The translations under genes and the position numbers were made by a program. From positions 579,316 through 643,315 of the forward strand of contig JAFMSR010000015.1 of NCBI GenBank assembly GCA_022818135.1: 64,000 nt of DNA, given 5' to 3'. Positions 21,185 to 31,600 of the stretch are shown here, piece after piece. This stretch comes from Saxidomus purpurata (lineage: Eukaryota; Mollusca; Bivalvia; Venerida; Veneridae). Numbering within the stretch: position 1 is the first letter of the stretch; each line of letters starts with the position of its first letter. The notes under the pieces were generated by a model that saw only the letters and a program-made list of their open reading frames with translations, searched no databases and was not told the DNA's origin.

Positions 21185-21262
21185 TTAATTCCACTCCGGC
21201 GAGGTTTCGATCTCTGATCTCCCGCGTGCCAAGCGGGGATACATTGCACATCGAGTTTCATA
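21185..21262 (-). repeat. tRNA-like fragment, probably a decayed SINE head
   Basis: On the minus strand CCCGC-TTGGCAC-GCGGG forms a perfect 5-bp stem with a 7-nt loop, like an anticodon arm (GGC). A GATCGAAACC box-B-like element follows. No complete acceptor stem or D-arm forms, so it is not a functional tRNA. Confidence 0.35.
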
Positions 21263-24200
21263 GCGTATAACTTCGTTATTCACCAATACAGACGTTCGTT
21301 TCGGAATGGCGGTACAACTTTATGTAAACAAACGAATTTAACTTCCCAGACACTTTAAATAAGAAGTGGACACATCATAAGCTTGGTAGTTTCGTAAAGT
21401 ATATGAAAATATCTGTTAGAAAAAAAATCAAAGTCGGTTTAAAAGACTATCTTCAGCCGCTACCCGTCGGAATCTCAGTCGTTCGTAGTCATTCGTTTAA
21501 AATCGGCTATTTCCGTAAAATTTAGACTAGTTCGCGATCTCAAATCAAAAGACCGCTTGTTACAAAGACACACTGTGAAATCATTCTACAGTCTAAAAGT
21601 AGTTACGTCACCCCATGGAAATTTTACTTACTGCATTCCAATATACGCACCGCCTCCTGGCGGCGCGTAATCACGAATAATTGCCTCTTCATCAGGTATG
21701 ATATATTTATAGTTTATAAACCATAAACGATGACTAAACCAAATTTGATGGTGAACTCATGGACACTTAGAGATATGTAGGCGATCTTAAAAAGACGATA
21801 CAACAAAAATCATGAATGATCTAACGTGTAAACTATTAGCAGAACTGAAAGAGAAATTGATTCGGTCATGACTGGGAAGAAGCAAATTCCAACACGGACT
21901 CCGGTATTTAAGAACAATATATAAAACAATATAACAGAAAGAAATTTATGCTAGAACTCCAGCGAATTCATTTACACCTGGTAAACTTTTAGAAAGGTTT
22001 AGAAATGTCTCAAATCGGCTAGTTATGTATTCTTATTATTTATTGCTGGATTAGATGTTTAGCCAATTTCATATTCAAGTCTAAACAGCTTAAACTTTAC
22101 AATTTTTATCAAAAAGGGGAACTAATTCATGCTTTTCCTGAAAACACAACATGTAAGATTAACTACGCTGTTATGAATACAATATATCCCGTATTACTAT
22201 CACGTTAATATGCGTCTTTGTATACACTAAAATTCAAGTGCTTACTTGTTCTTGTATACCCGCGTATTTGCTGTGATTTTTCAATATTACTCGAAGGGCA
22301 TACATTGTAGCTTTTGTAAAAATTGAGCTTCCACTTCGAAAACTAAGTTAACATTATGTTAGGGAAAGCATTGTATTGTATATAGCATGTTATGAGATTT
22401 ATTAAAATTGACATTAACTCGCTATAGGGTAGGGACGCAAAGTAAAACATGAAAAGCATTTTTGAATCAGTTTAAAAATATATCAGTTTGAAATATCACG
22501 CAACATCCAGTTGAACTCACTTATTTCCACTGACAATGCCTATTCAAACTCTGATAAGTGGTCTACCACTCGGAGACCAGATCCTACCACTGAGAGATGT
22601 ACAACAGGACGGAGGATTTCATTGCTATAGCCAGGTGAAAAATAACGTTGCGCGTAATGAATACCATTATGATTCAAAAGCAACCAATTGCATTGAAATG
22701 TAATATGATAGATCACTATTCTATAGTATACTATTTTCAATGCTAGGTCATTTCACGCTGACGATATTGGCGAATTATAATGACATTGGCAAAATAAATT
22801 TGTATACCGAATGGAAAACAAATCCGATCTGTTATTGAGAACCAATCAAATGCCGTTAGCCAGCCAAAATTATCATGCCATTATGCGTTTAAGTTACGCC
22901 TATAAACATATGATATGGTATATTTGCGGACGAAAACTTGTTTCTTGCCGGTGTTTTTGCGATCAATTTGGAATAAGTGCTGACAGAAAAGTAAGAAAAG
23001 ACAACATAGATATGGAATTTTGACGTATTTTGTAAGTACATTTTCACTAAAAACCGAACTATTGAGCTTTCACTTCAGATAGAACTAATGTAGGAACACA
23101 TCGTAACACATTGCCACATTTTTATTGCCTTGGTTTACCAGAGTAGACAATGCTTTACTTATGAAAGCGTTTAAGGTAGATCGCGCTGTTCCTCGATCAA
23201 AATCGAAGTTTATCAAAATTATCTGAAACTTGAAGCGATTATAGCTGAAGTAATTGCCTTAGGTGAAACGAAGGGTTCATTTTACTTCATTTTCATTTCA
23301 TTTCGGTAACCTAGCAACAAAGTGCCCTAAAACGCCACCTAGCGGGGTAGTCTATATGAGTGATATATCGTGCGTTTTTATTTTTAACGTGGCTGCAATT
23401 TATGGTAAAATGAAAATTCAAAATGCGTTTTTGACATGATGGAATTTTCTATCGATTGGTGTAACGATGTCATTCTACAATAGTTGACACATGGTAGATC
23501 TACATGTATATACTTGAAATTTAAATTATATTTCCTATCTCTGCATAGTGAATGTTGCTAAACGATAAATTCCTCTATTTAAGCAAGCACATTTATTATG
23601 TGTAAACAGGCTTTGATAGCAGTTTTTGTTTCGGACGGGTCGGTTATGCTATGCACGTTGCGTTTTGCTAGCAGGATCCTTATGCCGTACCTGCTCGTAG
23701 ACAGATAAGCGATTTAACCTGTCAAATTACCTAGTTATTTGCTTAAAGTTGACCTCATTGTAACCAAGGATTAAATTGAATTGAATTGCATTGAAAGAAA
23801 ATGAAATGTTATAATAAAGGGCCAACACATAATGTATCTGATATTGGGTATAATAGGTACTACGCTTAAAGATCACCAATATTACAATATGGCAACTTGT
23901 ATGAATTCCTAAATGTTCGATGAATTAACCTTGACCGTATTGGAAATATTATAAAGATCTATTGTAATTATGACTGTGTGCTTCAATCTATCTCCCCAAA
24001 TGTATTTCTATACCAAAAGGTAACTGATATTAATGAACAAATTCCTATCTATTATTGAGGAGCAACCAACTACCGTGAAGAGGAAGACATGCTATTATGC
24101 GTTTTAATGACGCCTTCATTTTTCGGACAAATACTTGTTCAGTTTTATTTGCACATTAACGGTAAAGTGTGTAAAAGTTTACTACAGAAAAGATTTTCCC

Positions 24201-25040
24201 TGAAATTAACATGGATAAAAATGTGCCCTATTTTGTAAAAACATTTGAACGTACAGTTTTCACAATAGAGTGAACTATTGAGCTTTCAATATAAACTGTA
24301 CTATTACATTTAGATATCAAATTCACGGCAATTCCGCAGCCATAGTTTAGAATTGCATTGGTTCACTAGAGTAAGGACAAATTTGGTTTTACGTGAATCT
24401 ATTTTCGTTGAAAGAAAATTCGAAGTTAAGTTTATTCTACATGAAAAATTCGCTATACTACAAAAATGAGCAAACATATGGTCGATCTACATGTATACTT
24501 GAAATTTATTATCTTATTTACTGTTTGTTTCCGTTTCCCGAGAGCCATTTATTTGTGTAACTTGCGTAAAGCTATTGAGATTCTCATGGTCGCAAAGGAC
24601 AAATAACATCGCTTAATAGGGCGTCTTTCACCCGACGCAATCAGTCATTTATATCTCTAACAATCCTAGAACCTACTATTCGCAAGACATTATATTCAAG
24701 AACGTCAGCTTTATATTTCCAACAAGGTTTTCCCCAAAGAGGTACACCAGGAATCAGCTCTTGTGGGTTGATTGGTCCGTGTGTTTCATTTCTATATCTT
24801 AATTTTCTATGCATATGCCAATTCTTTTTTAAAAACAAAACCACACAACCACATTATGTGAAATACCATTGCCATAGCCAAAATATATACACATATTACA
24901 AATTGTTACCATTCGTTAGGATACTTTGTATTGAGTGACAATTAAACATTCATTTGTTTTGAATTTAGCATGAAACTACATGTATTATGTATTAATATGC
25001 TATCAATTTTCACAATCAATAAACGAATGCATAATAATTA
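21263..25040. other. Gene-free AT-rich interval upstream of HEPN paralog 1
   Basis: No credible exon found in about 3.8 kb. A 5' non-coding exon of the HEPN gene should lie somewhere upstream, because the first coding exon begins at a splice acceptor, but I cannot place it. Short echoes (for example ACTATTGAGCTTTCA at about 23060 and 24271) suggest an old internal duplication of the 22800-23530 and 24030-24500 stretches. Confidence 0.45.
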
Positions 25041-25046
25041 CAGGTG

Positions 25047-25659
25047 ATGGACGTACAGACAGAATATTATATACGACTCCTGCTACTCCTTGTAAAAGGA
25101 GGGATGCAGGTGTGTAAAGCCATCATTCTCAGAGAGCTAGAAGGCCTCGGACTTGATGTCGTCCTGAAGCCACTTGAACCAGCCTTGAAAAAGAAACTTT
25201 TAAAGTCACAGTATATCGTACTTTTTCCGAAAGTCGGGACACCGGATGTTGAAGACCTTGACATTTCTCTGTTAACAGTCGTTCTTCTTAATGTGTTAGT
25301 CCTTTCAACAACTGACGCACAATATATCAAGGTCATTAAACAAACCAGGAACAAACTGGCACATAACACTGTAGCATCCATCGACCAAACCGAGTACACC
25401 AAGACAAATACAGATCTAGAAGATGCATTGACTAAGCTGACTGAAGGACTTGACACAACTCTGCAGAAAGAATGTTCTGAGCTGATTCAAAAGTATACAA
25501 CTGAACCGCTAGATGAGATGACGATAATCAAACACGTGAAGGAATTAAGGAACGATGACGAGTTGCTCCATGATTTTGAAGAAATATTGGAAAAGCAGTC
25601 CACAGACATCAAGCACGAAATAAAGGCATCTGAGAGCCGAATGCATGAATCGCTATCAG
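25047..25659 (+). CDS. HEPN exon of paralog 1 (exon with ATG)
   Basis: This exon encodes residues 1-204. The catalytic HEPN signature R-N-K-L-A-H (R101, H106) is intact, matching R-x4-H with the usual polar residue after Arg. The helix-rich region around it (QYIKVIKQTRNKLAH) resembles the HEPN domain of DZIP3/hRUL138 proteins. It ends in phase 1 at CAG|GTTTGT. If the donor is ignored, the frame continues 29 codons (to 25748) with a hydrophobic tail, giving a 233-aa alternative product. Confidence 0.85.
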
Positions 25660-28600
25660 GTTTGTCCATCTTCTTAATTTTTAGATTCTTTTCAAGAAAT
25701 GTCATTACTACTTGTATGTTAAAAGACTTGCTTGCAGTTTTATTATGAAAAATAGTGAAATGTTGATGTAACGTGGTTCGCTACCGTCTGTCACAATTGT
25801 AAGTTTGTTAGCTCATCTGAGCATGAAATGTTCAAGGTGAGCTATTGTGAGGTATGTCTTGTCAGGTATGTCTGCCTGTCAATATTTATTCTTGTGTATG
25901 CAATAGACGGCTGTGTTTTTCAGAAGATCGTCATGAAACTTGGTCAGAATAGATGTCTAGGTCGAGTTTGAATATGGGTCGTCTTGGGTTAAAAACTAGG
26001 TCTCGAGGTCAAATTATAGAAAAACCTTGTGTATGGAATAGAGGTTGCAGTTTTCATTGGAGCTTCATGAAACTTGGTCATAATGACTGACTTGATGAAA
26101 TGCAGTTCGAGGTTGAATCTTGGTCATCTAAGGTAAAAACTAGGTCATCCGGTCAAATCATAGAAAAACCTTGCGTATGCTATGGAGTCTGCATTATTCT
26201 CTGGAACTTCATGCAATCTAGCCAGAATTACTGCCTTGATAAAATCTAAGTCAAGTTCGAATATGGGTAATTTCGGGTTAAAAACTAGGTCACCAGATCA
26301 AATTATAGAAAACCCTTGTGTGTGCCATAGAGGTGACATTTACGATCCAATCATCATGGACAATTGTTCACACTGTTTTTCAATGATTTCTAGGCAAAGT
26401 TCGAATCTGTGTTATCTGAATCCGAATCTGGTTACCTGTGGCACGGTCAGATAAAAGAAAACCTTGTTAACACTCTAGAGGTCGGATTTATTACCCAATC
26501 AACATCTGGAAATTGGACATAATCTTTATCGCATTGAGTTCTGTATCAAGTTTGAATCTGAGTAATCTTGGGTCAAAAACTATGTTACACAGTCAAATCA
26601 AAGGAAAAACTTTTTAACACTCTGGCGGTTTCAGGTGAGCGATATAAGGCCATCTTGGCCCTCTTGTTTCTTTATCATGTATCATTTTCAAATTTTGTGA
26701 CCTGATTTCGAAATAATTTGGATATTCCAGTAACAAGTCATTGGCTTTGTTTTGAAACTAAATAAGAGGGTCAATAGATACATGTATCAAGCTTTAGCAA
26801 GAAGCAAAGAACTGGAACATTTATTGTCACACAAAGTTAGTCCTCCATTGATATATTTGCCTTTATTTAACTCGTGAATTTGTTCAAAAAATCGAGTGTG
26901 CAGTCAAATGACAATCATTTTCTTAAATTGAATAAACTGAAAGAGAATGTGTGATCACTACAGCAGAGCCAATATTAAATAATATAAATCATTTTTAATA
27001 AATGTGGACGTATTCCCATGCTCATAGGCAGGTTGAATGCAGACAGTTACCATTAGTTACATTTTTTGTGTGTTACTGTGAAATATACGTATATTTTTCC
27101 TACGTTAAATAAAACATTGAACAATTTCGTTTCAATTACAGATGTCCGGGAAAATATAATTGATGCAATTCAGAAACTTCAACGAGGTAAAAAAATCTTT
27201 TTATTTTATGCTTTTCAGTGAAATACTGAAATATATCAGTGAAATAAAATTGGTATTACACTGTTTCAAAGTAGTGAAAATATAATTTTTATTTTCACTG
27301 TTTTTGCCGAACTACTTTTTAACCTCATTCTAAACAAAAGGCCCATATTTTCACACCAAGAATCTCCAGGTCGTCATCCATACAAAAGTTTCATACACAT
27401 GATTGACAGTGAGTGATTAATTACGTTAAAATACTTAGCTTTATCCAATTTCTCACGTATGAGATACATATTCCCCCTCATTTATCGGTGATAGAACTTT
27501 CTTAGTTAGATCATTTTCTATCCATCTGTAGCAATTTTGAATAAAAATTTGAGAAAAATTTGATTTTCTTTTTTTCACCACCATCCAATTTTCACAGTAG
27601 TTTCTTATACTTGTATGATCATGATCTGAAACCTATAAGTCACCTATAAAAAGTGGAAAACTACCTCTACAATCGCTCATTATTCACAAATGCATTAAAT
27701 TGTGACAAATTTTGCACTTGGGTAAGCCCTGGACCGAGCATTATTTTAATGAATGAACAGCTGATTGAGTATTACGCCACGATTCATTGTGTGACGAAGT
27801 GCAGACTTATTTAATAAAAAAAATCAATTTAGGCCTATATCTAATGAATTGATGTTTCATTTTCGTTGTATGATAAAGATAGATATGACTTCTTAAATAC
27901 TTTTATCTGAAATAATCAAAATATTTTGAACTACTTTTGTTGCGTTTTCAGTAATGATGGTAGTAATCATTCTGGGGTTCTCCATGGGGAATAAGAAATA
28001 CTATAATTCCAAATTTTACCGAATATTTTGCCAATAAACATAAAAGAAAAAGAAAATATGTTTGTTTCAGTGAAATATCAATTTTATTTCTTTCGTGAAC
28101 ACCAAACAAATAAACAAAGGAAAGACAAATGTTTGGTTTTCACTTGTGAAATAAAATTGATATTTCACTGAAACAAACAAATATCCTCTATATATTAATA
28201 TCAGTAATTAAAATGCACTATTTATGTTATTTAGATATTTTTATATGCATGTAAATTATATTTCAAGAGTTAACATTTTCTAGATAAGTGGTTACGATGG
28301 CAACAAACATTGTTTACTGTTTGACAAAGTAAGTTAAAGGATTAATATATTTTTACATTTGTCTTTCCTCTAGTTTGGTATACAGTATTATGTAACATTA
28401 TAATATCAATAGCATGTTCCATTTTTTATCAAATGAGATTTATTTTCTTTTTAAAGTGACATTATGCGCATCTTACTGCACATAGTGTATTTTTGGTGAC
28501 AGTTTTATAAAAGCAATTTTTGGTTGCTGTTCATTTAAATGTGTTAAATTAATGATTATGCCGCATTAGTATTTGAAGTTGGTGCTTTAGATATAAAAAA

Positions 28601-31600
28601 TCGGACTGATAAAATGATAGTTGATTGTGTCTTGGTAGAGATTTCGGCAGTGGAAGGGAAGCAACTCCTGCATGCAGTTGTTCTTTTCTTAAATTGACTC
28701 TCCCAGTCAAATAAGAAAATCAATATTTTGAAAGTTATTTTTTCATACTGATAGCAGGAAGAGTTTGGTGTATTGGGTTAAAAGTTATTATTTTCTCTGC
28801 ACTTTTGTACACACACCATTTTCAGCTGGATCTTTACTTGAAAAAAAATGCGCATAATGTCACTTTAAGAACCACATATGTCTTTCTTTTCAATAGCATT
28901 TGCTGTGATTTTATAATTTTGCTTCCACTGTCATATATGATATAACACTATATTCAAAGGACCACAATGGAATTAAGAGTTTATCCATACTCTTTTTTAA
29001 GTAATCCTTTGCATATAATGTTAATTGATATGGCAATAATTATTCATGCATGTTTGTTACTTGTTTATTGTGTTTTAATTATGTATTGCCATGCAATTGT
29101 ACATTTCATGCAGAATTCTAACATGCCTATACTATATTTCTATAGTCAATTCGAGTGCTTTAATATGATTAAAGCACTCGGGAAAGTAGGCGGAGTTTCG
29201 GACCTGGAAGTAGCTCCCTCCGACTTTTCTAATTTACTCCCGCGCAGAAAAATAAAATATAGAAATAGAAATAATATCTGTACAAATACATCAGTCGCAT
29301 GAGATAGTTGGGATTAAGAACCTAAATATTTTTTGTGGTTGCGACAGTTAAGCATTAGAATACCTTCACCTTGTTTTCCTTTAAAAAGGCCAAAAAAAAT
29401 TCAGGATTAACCGTGACGCAGTGTTTTGATTCTGGGTGACAAAACAATGTTTAAAAACGTTTACGTCATCACAATGAAGTCATTACTCTACGTTAAAACA
29501 TTGTACAGCTAAGTTTAGCTATATGCATTTAAATCGATTGTCTGCTTTGTAAGGTTCTAAACTCTGACGTCTTCTGCATAATGTCACGGTCAGGTATTTA
29601 ATTTATTCTATATATTAGATGATACAACTGAAATAAGTGTGTATAATAATGCTATGTATGATATCTTGAACGGTTGCCCGAATATTGGTCCAGGAGTGAA
29701 TTCCAACAGCCACTATTTATGCCAATTTACACATTTCCGCCGAACTGAAAAAAGATCCGTAGAACTTACGATAGTTTTCATAAATTCGGCTTATAAGAAT
29801 CGAAATAATCTATGGCTTGAAGTGCTTTATCAAAATTGAAGCATTTTATGAAAACTATCGTAAGTTCTACGGACCTTTTTTCAGTTCCTTATTTCCTTAT
29901 TTCCTTCTTTCTTAAATAAATCTATCCATCTATCTAACAGAAAATAAAAGTCCATTTGTCACAAAACAAGACTATTAAGAAAATCATCGTAATTTCTATG
30001 CCTTTAATGCCAAAATATCAAAATCAAATATGATTTGCAACGCGACAAAGGGGCCCTTAAGATGGTGACTACGTAATTTTGAGATGATGACCTAACAATA
30101 GCAGACACCATTAAGAAATAGTTCAAATCCAGTGCACAAACTACTGCATTGTTATACACTTTTAAAAACTATCCAAAGTAAAAGTGGTCCTTTTACGGTA
30201 TAAAAAGTTTATACCATGTCAAAGAGTACTATCAAAGTACAGCACAGTACTAAAAGCACTACATAAACATTACAACAGTTCCATAGAGTTTTGTTCGAGT
30301 ACTGCAGTACAATAAGTACTTCAGAATTATACTGCGCTATACAGTAGTATACTAGACTACGGTCTAAAGAGAACTTCAGCACTTTACCATATTTCACTAC
30401 TGCAGTACTTTACACTAATAACGTTCTGTGGAACCGAAAGTTCCATATAATAGTACTGCAACTGTTCATAAATGTACTTTGATAATATACAGAACTATAG
30501 TACTGTACTACAATACTATTCAGTACTAAAAGTACTACACTTATACAGAGTACTACAATACTAGTAGAGTGGTTCTCTAGAAAGATTGTTCCAAATTTGT
30601 CACTTGCATCAAATTGTCCCGCCCTGGAGTCTCCTAATTGATATATACTTTCCCTATAAATATCGCTTGAATTATATTTTTGAAACAATGCATCAGGTTG
30701 TTTGTGCAAACTGTTCAGTTAACTGCGGTGGTGCAGAGGTAAAGATGTCTGCCGCTCATCCCGGAGGTTGCGGGTTCGAGCCCCACAAGGGTCACGCCCG
30801 TACCTTCTCACATGACACCAGTACTGTTCTTTTCCAGGAAGCGGACTCGAAGGTGACTACAAGCTACAAGCTTTCTTCACAATCGAGCTAAAATAAATAG
30901 GTATAAACTAATTAACCGAGCTATTTCATGAGTTTATTCTGAAAGGGCAATACAATAATTGTGACGTCTCACGGAAAAATCTACGCAGTTCCTTGTAATT
31001 ATGGGTCTTTTGTATGTATGGAAAGATAACAAATGTCACAGCGAAGAAGAAAAAAGAAAATGATTTTAGGAGTTTTAAGTTTTTACAGTCACATTTTAAT
31101 GCACTATCAACTTCATTCAAATTCTTACTGGTATCCCTCCATAAAGTCGCTAAATTTCTGTCAATAATTCGTACATTTGTAAAAACAGCAAATACATAAT
31201 TTCTCTTTTTTAATAAGTGTTACATCATAAGTCTTATAAGTAAAAATAATGCAGTACTTTGACACTTACATCTGATACTTATAACAAACTGTAAGGCGAG
31301 TGCATTCAGAATCTAGTCACTTTGACGAAAAACGCTGACGACGTTAGGTTCATGTCTAAAAACGTAGTTTTGTGTCGACCTTTGGCCAAAGTAGATGGAT
31401 ATAGAGAAAGGAAAATTAATTTGTGTGTAAACATAGCATAACACTTAAAAAAACACACAATACTAAAAAAGTATTTTTTTCCATAAGGACCATTTTCTCA
31501 CGTTGTAATAAATATGTATGTTAATCATAAAGTGTATTTATTATGCATTATTCAGGACAAAGCTCAGAAGAGTCCCTTCATCACAAAATCACTGGTAGTA

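Noticed and set aside
24641..24844. 67-codon minus-strand frame with IPGVPLWGKPCWKYKADV
   Set aside because: Looks somewhat protein-like but has no splice sites, no paralogous counterpart upstream of copy 2 and no recognisable family.
31543..31555. ATG at 31543 as the start of a separate B-box/NHL gene
   Set aside because: It lies before the AG acceptor, is not conserved in paralog 2, and the phase-1 splice from the microexon gives a continuous, length-matched protein in both copies. An internal-promoter isoform is not excluded.
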